Shown here piece by piece: positions 54,115 to 63,310 of a stretch of 64,000 bases of DNA. Every line of letters starts with the position of its first letter. Positions within the stretch are counted from its first letter, which is position 1. The translations under genes and the position numbers were made by a program. Under the pieces are notes generated by a model. The model ran no database searches. It was not told where the DNA came from and saw only the letters and a program-made list of their open reading frames with translations. The stretch comes from Azonexaceae bacterium (GTDB taxonomy: Bacteria; Pseudomonadota; Gammaproteobacteria; Burkholderiales; Rhodocyclaceae). The DNA lies in the NCBI GenBank assembly GCA_013335535.1, contig JAAXVL010000002.1, positions 372,001 to 436,000 of the forward strand, given 5' to 3'.

Positions 54115-55344
54115 ATGCAACAATTAAAAACGACAATGGCCCCCCCAATCGACCGCATGAGCCCCGAGGAACGCCGCGCCGGCGCCTCTCTGGCCTCCAT
54201 CTTCGCCCTGCGCATGCTCGGGCTTTTCCTCATCCTGCCCGTCTTTTCGGTCTATGCGAAAACGCTGCCCGGCGGCGATAACCTGGCGCTCGTCGGTTTT
54301 GCGCTCGGCGCCTATGGCCTGACCCAGGCTTTTTTCCAGATTCCCTACGGCATTGCCTCCGACATTTTCGGGCGCAAGCAGGTCATCGTCGTCGGCTTGC
54401 TCGTCTTCGCGCTCGGCAGCTTCGTTGCCGCCTGGGCGCCGGACATGACGTGGATCATCGTCGGCCGCGTGCTGCAGGGCGCCGGGGCGATCTCGGCAGC
54501 TGTCACGGCGCTGGCCGCCGACCTGACGCGCGAAGAACACCGGACCAAGGTGATGGCCATGATTGGCTCGTCGATCGGCCTCGTCTTCGCGCTGTCGCTG
54601 GTCGGTGCGCCGATTCTCTACGGCTGGATTGGCATGGCTGGCCTGTTCATCATGACCGGCGTGCTGGCGCTGGCCGCCATCATCCTTCTCCTCAAGGCCG
54701 TGCCGCCGGCCCCGCCGCCGCACGGCCATGAAAAGCTGCCGCTGCGCCGGGTCGTTTTCGACCCCGACCTGATCCGCCTCAACGTCGGTATCTTCGTCCT
54801 GCACATGGTGCAGATGGCCATGTTCGTCGTCCTCCCGCATGCCCTGGTCAATCACGGTGGCCTTGAGGCCGCAGCGCACTGGAAGGTCTATCTGCCGGCC
54901 GTGCTGCTGTCGTTTGCCATCATGATCCCGGCCATCATTGCCGCCGAGCGCAAGGACAAGATGCGGCCGATTTTCCTGGCCGCCATCGCCTTGCTCGTCG
55001 TCGTCCAGTCCGGCCTGCTTCTTTACAGCGCCAGCCTGTGGGCGCTGGCCCTGTGGCTCGTCCTTTTCTTCGTCGCCTTCAACGTGCTCGAAGCGACGCT
55101 GCCCTCGCTGGTTTCGCGCACGGCGCCGCCAGCAGCCAAGGGTGCGGCGCTCGGGGTCTATAACACGACGCAGGCGCTCGGGCTCTTTGTCGGCGGAGCA
55201 GCCGGCGGCTATATCGCGCAGAATTTCGGCGATAATGCTGTTTTTGCTGTCTGCACCGGGCTCGTTCTGGTCTGGCTGGTGGTGGCAAACTCGATGAATT
55301 TTCCGCAACGGCGCGTGACTGCCGCTGCGACACAAACTGCTTAG
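54115..55344 (+). CDS. MFS transporter (YajR-like)
   Basis: A 409-residue major-facilitator protein with 12 helices. Motif A is [16 protein letters not shown] after TM2 and motif B/C-like [22 protein letters not shown] around TM4-5. The family occurs next to ssb and divergent to uvrA in many betaproteobacteria, as here (uvrA lies left on the other strand, with two genes between). Substrate unknown. The ATG at 54115 is used; the ATG at 54136 ([16 protein letters not shown]) is also possible, and neither has a strong ribosome-binding site. It ends 10 bases before ssb. Confidence 0.88.
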   Translation: MQQLKTTMAPPIDRMSPEERRAGASLASIFALRMLGLFLILPVFSVYAKTLPGGDNLALVGFALGAYGLTQAFFQIPYGIASDIFGRKQVIVVGLLVFALGSFVAAWAPDMTWIIVGRVLQGAGAISAAVTALAADLTREEHRTKVMAMIGSSIGLVFALSLVGAPILYGWIGMAGLFIMTGVLALAAIILLLKAVPPAPPPHGHEKLPLRRVVFDPDLIRLNVGIFVLHMVQMAMFVVLPHALVNHGGLEAAAHWKVYLPAVLLSFAIMIPAIIAAERKDKMRPIFLAAIALLVVVQSGLLLYSASLWALALWLVLFFVAFNVLEATLPSLVSRTAPPAAKGAALGVYNTTQALGLFVGGAAGGYIAQNFGDNAVFAVCTGLVLVWLVVANSMNFPQRRVTAAATQTA

Positions 55345-55354
55345 GGGACATTTC

Positions 55355-55816
55355 ATGGCATCGGTTAACAAGGCAATCATCGTCGGCAATCTGGGCAAGG
55401 ACCCGGAAGTTCGTTACACGGCGAGCGGCGAGGCGATGTGCAACATCACGGTCGCGACCAGCGAAAACTGGAAGGACAAGGCGACCGGCGAGCGCAAGGA
55501 ACTGACCGAATGGCACCGCATTTCCTTCTTCGGCAAGCTGGCCGAAATCTGCGGTCAGTATCTGAAAAAAGGTTCGCAGGTTTATGTCGAGGGCAGCATC
55601 CGCACCCGTAAGTGGACCGACAAGGATGGCCAGGAGCGTTACACGACGGAAATTCGCGGCGACGAGATGAAGATGCTTGGCTCGCGCCAGGGCATGGGCG
55701 CTCCGGCTGGCGGTGGCGGCGGCTACGACAGCGAACCGACCGATTACGCCCCGGCCCCGGCCAAGAACAAGCCGAAGCCTTCCTTCGATGATCTCGGCGA
55801 CGACATTCCGTTCTGA
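55355..55816 (+). CDS. ssb: Single-stranded DNA-binding protein
   Basis: A 153-residue SSB. The OB fold (about 1-110) begins [20 protein letters not shown] and has [13 protein letters not shown] and [12 protein letters not shown] Gly/Pro linker follows, then the acidic tip [11 protein letters not shown] that recruits repair and replication partners. Normal length. It begins 10 bases after the MFS gene with GGGG upstream and is probably co-transcribed with it. Confidence 0.96.
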   Translation: MASVNKAIIVGNLGKDPEVRYTASGEAMCNITVATSENWKDKATGERKELTEWHRISFFGKLAEICGQYLKKGSQVYVEGSIRTRKWTDKDGQERYTTEIRGDEMKMLGSRQGMGAPAGGGGGYDSEPTDYAPAPAKNKPKPSFDDLGDDIPF

Positions 55817-55884
55817 TAATGGCAGTGCTTGCGCCGCTCGTGCGATGCGGCGCAATTCCATTTTTTGCCCAGAGGTAAACCAGC

Positions 55885-56733
55885 ATGGCCAGTGCCGTCA
55901 CTTTCAAGATTCTTGAAGACATCGCCCGGGATCTTTCCGGCAATGAAATCACCTTCCCGACCTTCCTCGACATCACCTTCCAGGTGCGTGCCGCGCTCAA
56001 GGATCCGAATCTGAGCGTCGAACAACTGGCCAAGCTGGTCGGTGCCGAGCCGCTGATGAGCGCCAAGATCATCCGCATGGCCAATTCGGTGGCGATGAAC
56101 CCGAGCGGTCGCGAAGTCGCCGACGTCAAGAGCGCCATCGTCCGCGTCGGCATGGAAGCGGTGCGTACGGTGTCGTTTGCCGTGGCCATGGAGCAATTGC
56201 TCAAGTCGAAGCAGATGCAGCCGTTCGAACAGATTTCTCACAGCTTGTGGGAGCACACCTCGCACGTGGCGGCGTTGTGCCGTGTGCTGGCCCGCAAGAG
56301 GGCTCGCATCAATGGCGACGAGGCGATGTTTGCCGGCCTGGTCCACGATCTTGGCGTCTTCTATTTGATGTCACGGGCCGCCAATTTCCCGGAGCTGGCC
56401 AACGACAAGGTCGAACTGCACGCCTTGCTGGTCGGCTGGCACGACAACATCGGCCACGCCCTGCTCTCGGCGATGGGCCTGCCGGAGTCTGTTCTGGAAG
56501 CGGTTCGGGATCACGAGACCGAACGCGAAATCACGGCGATCGACAACCTGTCCAACGTGCTGTTCATCGCCAACAAGATCGCCAACCGTACTTCCAGCTG
56601 GCGCGACAAGGAGCTGGATGGCGAAATCGATACGACGATTCTCGACACGCTGTTCGACGCCGATGCACTGGCCGAGATCGTCGAAGAGTCGGAAGAAGAA
56701 GTACATTCGCTGAAGGCGGCGCTCGGGGGCTAA
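55885..56733 (+). CDS. HDOD-domain signalling protein
   Basis: A 282-residue cytoplasmic protein with an HDOD domain (about 20-220). It starts ITFPTFLDITFQVRAALKDPNLSVEQLAKLVGAEPLMSAKIIRMANSV and has FAGLVHDLGVFYLMSRA, an HD-like remnant in HDLG, and DNLSNVLFIANKIANR. HDOD proteins regulate c-di-GMP, chemotaxis or stress pathways without a proven enzyme activity. AGAGGT precedes the ATG by 8 bases. It follows ssb by 68 bases and precedes kup. Confidence 0.85.
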   Translation: MASAVTFKILEDIARDLSGNEITFPTFLDITFQVRAALKDPNLSVEQLAKLVGAEPLMSAKIIRMANSVAMNPSGREVADVKSAIVRVGMEAVRTVSFAVAMEQLLKSKQMQPFEQISHSLWEHTSHVAALCRVLARKRARINGDEAMFAGLVHDLGVFYLMSRAANFPELANDKVELHALLVGWHDNIGHALLSAMGLPESVLEAVRDHETEREITAIDNLSNVLFIANKIANRTSSWRDKELDGEIDTTILDTLFDADALAEIVEESEEEVHSLKAALGG

Positions 56734-56793
56734 AGCCTTGGGCACCTGGCCTGCTCGGCCAGTCGTATGCCGAATTAGCGGGGAGCTGGATTG

Positions 56794-58680
56794 ATGAGTC
56801 ATCACGCGGTGGAGTCTTCCGGCAAGCGTTTTGCCGCCCTGGCCCTGGCGGCACTCGGCGTGGTTTATGGTGACATCGGGACCAGCCCGCTCTACGCGGT
56901 CAAGGAAGTTTTCGCCGGCAATCATCCGATTCCGGTCACCGTCGGCAACATTTACGGCAGCCTGTCGCTTTTCTTCTGGGCGCTCGTCATCGTTGTCTCG
57001 ATCAAGTACGTGAGTTTCATCATGCGCGCCGACAACCGCGGCGAGGGCGGCATCATGGCGCTCATCGCCCTGGCCCTGCACACGGCGCAGGACAAGCCGA
57101 AGCAGACGCGGCTGATCATGATTTTCGGCGTTCTCGGGGCGGCCATGTTCTACGGCGACGGCATGGTGACGCCGGCCATCTCCGTGCTTTCCGCCGTCGA
57201 GGGGCTGGAGGTCATCACCCCGGCCTTCAAGTCCTTCGTCATCCCGATCACGATGATCGTCCTGTTCGTGCTGTTCTTCGTCCAGCGGAGCGGCACGGCG
57301 AAGGTTGGCGCCTTTTTCGGACCGGTCATGATGCTGTGGTTTACCGTCCTGGCGCTGCTCGGGTTGCACAATATCGTCGCGCATCCGGCCATCCTGATGG
57401 CGATCAACCCGGTCTATGGCATCGAATTCCTGCTCGAAAACAAGGCGATGTCGCTGATCGCCATGGGCAACGTCGTGCTCGCCGTGACCGGGGCCGAGGC
57501 GCTCTACGCCGACATGGGCCACTTCGGCCGCAAGCCGATCTCCCGCGCCTGGTTCGCCTTCGTGCTGCCGGCACTGGTCCTCAACTATTTCGGTCAGGGC
57601 GCGCTGATCCTGGCCGAGCCGGAAGCCGCCAAGAACCCGTTCTTCCTGTCGGCGCCGGACTGGGCGCTGATTCCGCTGGTCGCCCTGGCTACCATGGCGA
57701 CAGTGATCGCCTCGCAGGCAGTCATTTCCGGCGCCTTCTCGGTAACGCGCCAGGCCATGCAACTCGGCTTCGTGCCGCGCATGGAAGTGCAGCATACGTC
57801 GGACAAGGAGCAAGGACAGATCTACCTGCCGGCGGTCAACTGGGGCCTGATGGTCGCCGTGATGATCCTCGTTCTCGGTTTCAAGTCCTCGAATAACCTG
57901 GCTGCGGCCTACGGCATCGCGGTGACCGGCGACATGGTGATCACCTCCATCCTTGCCACCGTGGTCGTCGCCAAGGTCTGGAAATGGGGCTGGGTCAAGG
58001 CCGGGATGATCTTCGCCTGCTTCCTCGCGGTCGAACTCGTCTTCCTCGCCGCCAACGTCCTGAAGATTCCCGATGGTGGCTGGTTCCCTCTGCTCGCCGG
58101 GATGGCCATCTTCATCGTCATGATGACCTGGAAACGTGGCCGTCAGTTGCTCTCCGACCGGGTCAAGGGCGAACGTCTCGAGCTGTCGATGTTCCTCGAC
58201 TCGCTGGCCTCCTCGATGCCGACCCGCGTCGCCGGCACCTCGGTCTTCCTCAACGCCGACCCCAAAGGCGTGCCGCATGCGCTGCTCCACAACCTCATGC
58301 ACAACAAGGTGCTGCACGAACGCGTCGTGCTGCTTTCGGTGCAGTTTTTCGACGTTCCTTACGTGCCGGACATTGACCGCGTCGAAGTGCGCCAGCTCAA
58401 GGAAAACTTCTGGAGCGTGATCATCCAGTACGGCTTCAAGGACGAACCCAACGTGCCGGCTGCGCTTGGCCTGTGCGCCGATGCCGGGCTGGAGTTCAGC
58501 CCGCTGGAAACCTCGTATTTCATTGGCCGCGAAACGCTGATTCCACGGCTTGGTTCGGAAATGGCGTTCTGGCGGGAGAAGATTTTCGTCGCCATGTTCC
58601 GGAATGCGGGGTCGGCGACGGCGTTTTTCAAGATTCCGAGTAATCGGGTTGTTGAGCTTGGGACGCAGGTGGTTTTGTAG
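56794..58680 (+). CDS. kup: Low-affinity potassium uptake protein Kup
   Basis: A 628-residue KUP-family K+/H+ symporter with 12 predicted helices in the first 430 residues. Motifs are AALGVVYGDIGTSPLYAVKEVF, the GEGGIMALIAL stretch and FYGDGMVTPAISVLSAVEGLEV, followed by a cytoplasmic C-terminal domain of about 200 residues. The ATG at 56794 has GGGAGC upstream; a TTG directly precedes it. The gene ends just before a non-coding repeat-rich region. A K+ channel gene lies 1.2 kb further on. Confidence 0.95.
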   Translation: MSHHAVESSGKRFAALALAALGVVYGDIGTSPLYAVKEVFAGNHPIPVTVGNIYGSLSLFFWALVIVVSIKYVSFIMRADNRGEGGIMALIALALHTAQDKPKQTRLIMIFGVLGAAMFYGDGMVTPAISVLSAVEGLEVITPAFKSFVIPITMIVLFVLFFVQRSGTAKVGAFFGPVMMLWFTVLALLGLHNIVAHPAILMAINPVYGIEFLLENKAMSLIAMGNVVLAVTGAEALYADMGHFGRKPISRAWFAFVLPALVLNYFGQGALILAEPEAAKNPFFLSAPDWALIPLVALATMATVIASQAVISGAFSVTRQAMQLGFVPRMEVQHTSDKEQGQIYLPAVNWGLMVAVMILVLGFKSSNNLAAAYGIAVTGDMVITSILATVVVAKVWKWGWVKAGMIFACFLAVELVFLAANVLKIPDGGWFPLLAGMAIFIVMMTWKRGRQLLSDRVKGERLELSMFLDSLASSMPTRVAGTSVFLNADPKGVPHALLHNLMHNKVLHERVVLLSVQFFDVPYVPDIDRVEVRQLKENFWSVIIQYGFKDEPNVPAALGLCADAGLEFSPLETSYFIGRETLIPRLGSEMAFWREKIFVAMFRNAGSATAFFKIPSNRVVELGTQVVL

Positions 58681-58726
58681 CCTCGGGCGCGAGGGCGCCT
58701 GAGTTTCCTTCCTTTGCCGGCGGCTG

Positions 58727-59065
58727 TCCGGAATTTGAGCTTGGGGTTCCGCCTTGCTGGCGGGCGTACTTTCTTTTGCTTCGCCAAAAGAAAGTAGCCA
58801 AAGAAAAGGCGACCCCGAGGGCGGCGCCGGCTTTGCCGGTTCCTTGCGCTACTCGAAAGGCCGGGCGGCTGGCTAAACTCGCCTTCGGCTCAAACAACGC
58901 CAGCCGACTACCCCCGGCCTTCCTGCGTTGCTCAGCGCCTTCCATGGGGACCCCAAAGGCGTACGAACTCAACCGATGTGGTGAAAAAAACCGGTTTCCA
59001 CGGTCAACCGGAAAAAACGTCCAAAACTGAAATCTGCCATCTCGGCCCCCAAGCTCAAATCCGGA
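58727..59065. mobile_element. Non-coding element with terminal inverted repeats (MITE-like)
   Basis: The 476-base space between kup and the rfaE-type gene (58681-59157) has no convincing gene. TCCGGAATTTGAGCTTGGGG (58727-58746) and CCCCAAGCTCAAATCCGGA (59047-59065) are inverted copies with one gap. Inside are a 12-base-stem hairpin (TACTTTCTTTTG, 58767-58778, with CAAAAGAAAGTA, 58785-58796), a sequence type that recurs near genes in many proteobacteria, a larger imperfect hairpin about 58862-58920 (GGCCGGG...CCCGGCC, GCTGGC...GCCAGC), and a dispersed tripartite motif at 58998. An open frame across it (58628-59074, minus) is judged spurious. No transposase and no target duplication are seen. 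Confidence 0.55.
58998..59027 (+). repeat. Dispersed tripartite motif, copy 15 (exact core)
   Basis: Exact core with A6 at 15-20, AAAA at 26-29 and GAAAT at 32, inside the inverted-repeat element. Confidence 0.95.
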
Positions 59066-59081
59066 TCGTTTCACCGGGCCC

Positions 59082-59121
59082 CTTGAGAGGTGCCGAGCAA
59101 CGCAGGGGCTGGCACCTCAAG
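59082..59121. repeat. Inverted repeat before the heptose adenylyltransferase stop
   Basis: CTTGAG-A-GGTGCC and GGCACC-TCAAG form an imperfect hairpin 36 bases downstream of the minus-strand gene ending at 59158. It could act as a transcript end. Confidence 0.4.
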
Positions 59122-59157
59122 CGCGAAACCCGCCGGTTGTAAAACCCCGGCCGCTGA

Positions 59158-59646
59158 TCAAAGCCGCCGAATCTTCTCCAGCAATGCCGTCGTCGACTTC
59201 TGATGAATGAACGGTATCGAATGCACCGTTCCACCCCAACCCCGAACCTCGGTGCAGCCGACAATCTTGTCCACCGCCCAGTCGCCGCCTTTGACCAGAA
59301 TCTCCGGCCGGCATTCGAGGATGCGTTCGATCGGCGTGTCTTCGTCGAACCACGTCACCAGTGCGACGCATTCCAGCGCAGCCATCACAGCCAGCCGGTC
59401 TTCGAGCAGATTGACCGGACGATCATCGCCCTTGCCTTGGCGCTTCACCGAGGCGTCGGTGTTGAGCGCCACCACCATGCTGGCGCCGAGGGCCGCTGCC
59501 TGCGCGAGATAGGTGACGTGGCCGCGATGCAGGATGTCGAAGCAGCCGTTGGTGAAGACGAGCGGGCGGGCGAGCTGGGCGGCGCGGGTGGCGAGCTGGT
59601 CGGGTGGGCAGATTTTGGCTTCGAAGCGGGGGGCGGCGTAGGTCAT
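59158..59646 (-). CDS. rfaE2: D-glycero-beta-D-manno-heptose 1-phosphate adenylyltransferase
   Basis: A 162-residue nucleotidyltransferase making ADP-heptose for lipopolysaccharide core. Motifs are VFTNGCFDILHRGHVTYL (HxGH), VALNTDASVKRQGKG, and the closing IPFIHQKSTTALLEKIRRL (KxSTT). It is the stand-alone C-terminal domain of HldE; the kinase domain must be encoded elsewhere. The ATG at 59646 gives the family start; an upstream extension to 59694 is unlikely. The gmhA-like gene 3 kb to the right could supply the same pathway. Confidence 0.92.
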   Translation of the reverse strand: MTYAAPRFEAKICPPDQLATRAAQLARPLVFTNGCFDILHRGHVTYLAQAAALGASMVVALNTDASVKRQGKGDDRPVNLLEDRLAVMAALECVALVTWFDEDTPIERILECRPEILVKGGDWAVDKIVGCTEVRGWGGTVHSIPFIHQKSTTALLEKIRRL

Positions 59647-59776
59647 GTTGACGGCGGAATGTCGGATTTGCGTGGCGGCTATGTTACACCGCAAGGCGGC
59701 CTTCTGCCGACGCGCCTGGGGGAAATGGGGGATGAAGGCGATGCCGGGCCGTCTCCCGGCTGTCCGGCTGATTTTG

Positions 59777-59806
59777 AATTTGGTGACTTTTTCCGGTTGA
59801 CCGTGG
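59777..59806 (-). repeat. Dispersed tripartite motif, copy 16 (exact core)
   Basis: Exact core (59795-59806), A5 at 15-19 and AAATT from 26, intergenic between the heptose gene and the K+ channel gene. Confidence 0.92.
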
Positions 59807-59835
59807 AATCGGTGCTGCGCCAGGGCTGGTCGTGT

Positions 59836-61518
59836 TTAGCGTTGGGCCAGAAGGCGACCGAGCAGGCTGCCCGAGTTTTCCCGGCCGCTCAGCACGAAAT
59901 CCAGCTCGTTGGCGTTTTTGAGGGTCAGTTCGAGGTTGCGCTGGGCGTGCAGGGGGCTGGCCATGAGCAGCTGGTCGCCGGCCTCGAGCCGGAAATCGTC
60001 GCCCGGCAGCAGGTGGCAATCGGGGCCGCGTTCGACCAGCAGCGGGACGACCGGCAGACGGCAGCTACGGTCGGCCCCATCGGGGAGAATCTCGCCAAGT
60101 CGAATCGGTCGGTTATGCATCAGGGCCTGCCAGGCGGCCGGTGCTTCGGCGGCGTTGAGACGAATGTCCCAGACGGCGGGCGTCAGACCACCACATTCGG
60201 TTTGCAGGCGGTCGACCAGCTGGCGACAGCGGCTTTCGTCCAGCGCGTGCAGGCGCTCGAGAAAGCGGGCGAGCAGCGGGGCGGTGAGAATCGCAATGCA
60301 TTCCCGGGCGACGATGCGGCTGGGCAGGACCGTGAAATCGGCGTTATAAGCCGTGAACAGGGCGCTGTTGGCGGCATGGTTCTGGCGTGTGACGACGAAA
60401 AGTTCGGGCTTGAGCTCGCTGGCGGTGACGGCGATGGAGAGGTTGTTGACGTCGTTGTCGGTGCCGGCAACGATACCTGCCGCGTGCTTGATACCGGCCT
60501 CGCGCAGGGTCGCCGCCTCGGTACCGTCGCCGACCAGTTGCTTGTCGGCATCCTGGGCGGCAGGGTCGATGATGGTCAGCGTGATGCCGGTGTTGCGCAG
60601 GCGCTCGGCGACGGCGTGGCCGAAGCGACCATAGCCACAGAGAATCCAGTGCCCGCGTGGCGGCCGGTGCGGTTCGGGAATGGGGCTTTCGGGCAGGCTG
60701 GTCAGCAGTTCGATGAGGCGGAAGCGCTCGGGTGCGGCGACGGCCAGCGCCAGACGGTCGGCAAAGCGCTCGAAGGGATTGATGATGTGATCGGTGCCGA
60801 ACGAGGCCATGTTGGCGGTGGCCGCCGCGCTGCGGGCGCGGGCGATGACCGGGATGTCCGGGTTGAGCAGGCGGACGGCGATGGCGGTGGCCAGGTTGGC
60901 CTGCTCGTCGCTCGTCACGGCCAGCACACCCCGGCATTTCGGGTGCTTGAGGCCGGCCAGCAGCAGGTTGTCGGGCAGGCAGGCATCGGCGGCCAGGGCC
61001 GGGGTGTCGGTCTTGAAATCCTGCAGGTCGAGCTCCTCGACGCGCAGTTCGTTCTTTTCGAGGACGACGAAGGCCTGGTTGAGGCGGTCGAAGGTGCGCG
61101 CGATCAGGTTGCCTGTCTCGCCGCAGCCGCAGACGATGTAGAACGGTGCTGTGAGGTGATGGACGCGACGCACGAAGCGGTTGGTCGTCAGCGTGTTCTG
61201 GAAGCCCTTGTCCTGGAGCAGCGCGATCAGCGTGACGACCGAATAGGACCAGCCGACGACGGTCAGGTAGATGCAGATGGTGACCCACAGGCGCTGGGCA
61301 TCGGAAAAGGCGCCGGGAATTTCACCGAAGCCGATGGTTGTCGCCGTGTAGCTGATGAAATAGAAGGCGTGGAAGAAGCTGAGCGGCGGCGCCGCCCGAC
61401 CTTCGGCGTCGACGCCGGGGACCAGCGTCAGGCCGACCACCGAGATCGCGTAGATGACGATGAGGACGATGATCGGCGCCCGCATGCGGCGCAGGACGAG
61501 GAAGAAGGCGCTATTCAC
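59836..61518 (-). CDS. Potassium channel with two RCK/TrkA-N domains
   Basis: A 560-residue protein with an N-terminal 2-TM channel (TM1 about 14-34, pore with TATTIGFGEIPG around residues 58-69, TM2 about 77-100) and two cytoplasmic Rossmann RCK domains (YIVCGCGETGNLIARTFD, about 127; HWILCGYGRFGHAVAERL, about 292) plus TrkA-C-like ends (about 470-555). RCK domains gate K+ flow in response to NAD(H), nucleotides or Ca2+. It follows a small membrane protein by 18 bases and complements Kup in the same region. Confidence 0.9.
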   Translation of the reverse strand: MNSAFFLVLRRMRAPIIVLIVIYAISVVGLTLVPGVDAEGRAAPPLSFFHAFYFISYTATTIGFGEIPGAFSDAQRLWVTICIYLTVVGWSYSVVTLIALLQDKGFQNTLTTNRFVRRVHHLTAPFYIVCGCGETGNLIARTFDRLNQAFVVLEKNELRVEELDLQDFKTDTPALAADACLPDNLLLAGLKHPKCRGVLAVTSDEQANLATAIAVRLLNPDIPVIARARSAAATANMASFGTDHIINPFERFADRLALAVAAPERFRLIELLTSLPESPIPEPHRPPRGHWILCGYGRFGHAVAERLRNTGITLTIIDPAAQDADKQLVGDGTEAATLREAGIKHAAGIVAGTDNDVNNLSIAVTASELKPELFVVTRQNHAANSALFTAYNADFTVLPSRIVARECIAILTAPLLARFLERLHALDESRCRQLVDRLQTECGGLTPAVWDIRLNAAEAPAAWQALMHNRPIRLGEILPDGADRSCRLPVVPLLVERGPDCHLLPGDDFRLEAGDQLLMASPLHAQRNLELTLKNANELDFVLSGRENSGSLLGRLLAQR

Positions 61519-61536
61519 GCGCGGCTCCCGGCTGGC

Positions 61537-61920
61537 CTAGCGGCGCAGCATCACGGTTTCGACGATGAGGATGATGACGGAAACGATGTTGGCGACGAGG
61601 GCCCCGCCGGACAGCGAGACGACGCTGGAGGTGACATGCGTCGTCATGCCGACGCCGGTGACGTGCTCGGCCACACCCCAGGTGATGGCGGCGGCGATCA
61701 GTTGCAGGTCGGCCACCAGGCTGGTGGATAGGTGGATGGCGCCGATTTGCGTGCGGTCGCCGAATTTGAGGGCGGTGGCGATCAGGCTGACGAAGAGAGC
61801 GGCGGCCAGTTCATAGACGCTGTGCAGTTCCGGGCGCCCGATGTCGCCGATGAAGAAACCGAAATTCAGCGTCGCTGCCAGCACGATGAAGAAACCGAAG
61901 ATGACCTTTTCCAGATTCAT
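61537..61920 (-). CDS. Small conserved membrane protein (DUF6394-like) upstream of the K+ channel
   Basis: A 127-residue protein with four predicted helices (about 6-26, 36-52, 70-86, 101-122). It starts MNLEKVIFGFFIVLAATLNFGFFIGDI and contains LSTSLVADLQLIAAAITWG. This kind of protein is commonly encoded directly before the RCK channel, as here (18-base gap), so it may be an accessory subunit. No catalytic motif is visible. Confidence 0.75.
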   Translation of the reverse strand: MNLEKVIFGFFIVLAATLNFGFFIGDIGRPELHSVYELAAALFVSLIATALKFGDRTQIGAIHLSTSLVADLQLIAAAITWGVAEHVTGVGMTTHVTSSVVSLSGGALVANIVSVIILIVETVMLRR

Positions 61921-62019
61921 TTTTCTTTCCCCCTTGCAGCTTCCCGGCGTGCCTCCGCCTCGATGGCGCCGGGCTTGTGCCGCGCCGGATGGCCGGCACG
62001 GCAGGCTGTTGCTACGAGA

Positions 62020-62679
62020 TCAGCGCGTTTCGACCGGAGCGCTGGCCGGCGGCGGGGTGCGCGCACCCATTGTCTGGTTGTCGATGCGCCGCGTGTCGTC
62101 GTCGCCGACCACTTCCAGCACATTGACGACCTTGACCACGCCAGCCGTCGTTCGGGCCACGGCAACGGCCACCTTGGCCTCGCGATCATTGACGATGCCC
62201 ATCAGATAGACGATGGCGCGCTCGGTGCTGACCTTGATGTGGTTGGCCGAGATCTGGTTCGAGTCGACCAGCCGTGCCTTGACCTTGGAGGTGATGTAGG
62301 CGTCCGTGCTGCGGCTGCCGTAAGACGATACCTGGCCGACGCCGAGCTCGTTATAGACCTCGCGCACGCCCTCGAGCTTGCGCGTTTCGGCCTCGATGAC
62401 TGACTTCGCTTCCTCGTTCGGCACTTCACCGGTAATCAGCACGCGGCGGTTGAAGGCGGTGAAATTGACGTGGGAGAAAGTCTTGTATTGATCGGGGACG
62501 TGCTGGTTGGCTTTCCACTCCGTCGTCTCGTCGTCGGTCTGTGTGCCTGTCGAGCGGCGGTCGTGGGCCGACATGACGCCAGCGGCGGCGCCGGTGACCA
62601 TGACCGGGATGCAGCCCTGAAGCATGGGCAGCGCGGTAATGAGCGCCGCAGCGGCGAGGGTGAGTTTGGCTTTTTGCAT
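62020..62679 (-). CDS. BON-domain lipoprotein (DolP/YraP-like)
   Basis: A 219-residue outer-membrane lipoprotein with lipobox LPMLQGC (Cys about residue 22) and two BON domains (about 60-125 and 130-200): FTAFNRRVLITGEVPNEEAKSVIE, VYNELGVGQ, DAYITSKVKARLVDSNQISANHIKV, YLMGIVNDREAKVA. DolP-like proteins bind anionic lipid at division sites and keep the outer membrane intact. ATGATG at 62682/62679 overlaps the upstream diaA/gmhA stop (ATGA); GGAG is 7 bases before the second ATG. The order yraN-diaA-yraP is the same as in E. coli. Confidence 0.88.
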   Translation of the reverse strand: MQKAKLTLAAAALITALPMLQGCIPVMVTGAAAGVMSAHDRRSTGTQTDDETTEWKANQHVPDQYKTFSHVNFTAFNRRVLITGEVPNEEAKSVIEAETRKLEGVREVYNELGVGQVSSYGSRSTDAYITSKVKARLVDSNQISANHIKVSTERAIVYLMGIVNDREAKVAVAVARTTAGVVKVVNVLEVVGDDDTRRIDNQTMGARTPPPASAPVETR

Positions 62680-63269
62680 CATTCGACTCCCAGTAAAAGT
62701 GCATCGATCCCATCGCACAGACAGTGGATGGCGAGCAGGTGGGTTTCCTGAATTCGCGCCGTCCGGTCGGCCGGCACGCAGAGATGAATATCGTCGTCAC
62801 GCAGCATTTCGCCGATCAGCCCGCCGCCCTTGCCGGTCAGCGCGACGATGTGCATGTCGTGCTCGTGCGCCGACTTGATCGCTTCGATGACGTTGGCCGA
62901 GTTGCCCGAGGTCGAAATCGCCAGCAGCACGTCGCCGGCATGGCCGAGACCGCGCACCTGGCGCGAGAAAATCTGGCTGAACGAGTAATCGTTGGCCACC
63001 GCCGTGATGATCGAGGTGTCGGTGGTCAGCGCGATGGCCGCCAGCTCCTGCCGTTCGGCCTCGAAGCGACCGATCAGTTCGGCAGCGAAATGCTGGGCGT
63101 CGCCGGCCGAGCCGCCATTGCCGCAGGCCAGGATCTTGCCGCCGTTGATCAGGCAGTTGGTCATCGTTTCGATCGCCGCGGCAATCGGGGCTGCCATCAT
63201 TTCGACGGCATTCAGCTTGGTTTGGGCGCTGTCTTCGAAATGCTTGGCAACGCGGGCGATCAAATCCAT
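62679..63269 (-). CDS. SIS-domain phosphoheptose isomerase / DiaA-like protein
   Basis: A 196-residue SIS protein, about the length of both GmhA and DiaA. Signatures are [52 protein letters not shown] and [12 protein letters not shown]. GmhA makes D-glycero-D-manno-heptose 7-phosphate; DiaA promotes DnaA assembly at oriC. The active-site His/Glu of GmhA ([11 protein letters not shown] and the late [15 protein letters not shown]) are present, which favours isomerase activity, while the yraN/yraP neighbours favour DiaA. I leave the symbol open. Upstream TTG at 63278 is the alternative start. Confidence 0.85.
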   Translation of the reverse strand: MDLIARVAKHFEDSAQTKLNAVEMMAAPIAAAIETMTNCLINGGKILACGNGGSAGDAQHFAAELIGRFEAERQELAAIALTTDTSIITAVANDYSFSQIFSRQVRGLGHAGDVLLAISTSGNSANVIEAIKSAHEHDMHIVALTGKGGGLIGEMLRDDDIHLCVPADRTARIQETHLLAIHCLCDGIDALLLGVE

Positions 63270-63310
63270 ATCGTTCAATGAGTTGGGGCTATAAGTGAAA
63301 GCATTCTACC

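Noticed and set aside
58628-59074. 148-residue minus-strand frame over the repeat region after kup
   Set aside because: It runs through hairpins and inverted repeats, overlaps the end of kup, and its FFWRSKRKY-type sequence is a typical translation of a non-coding repeat.
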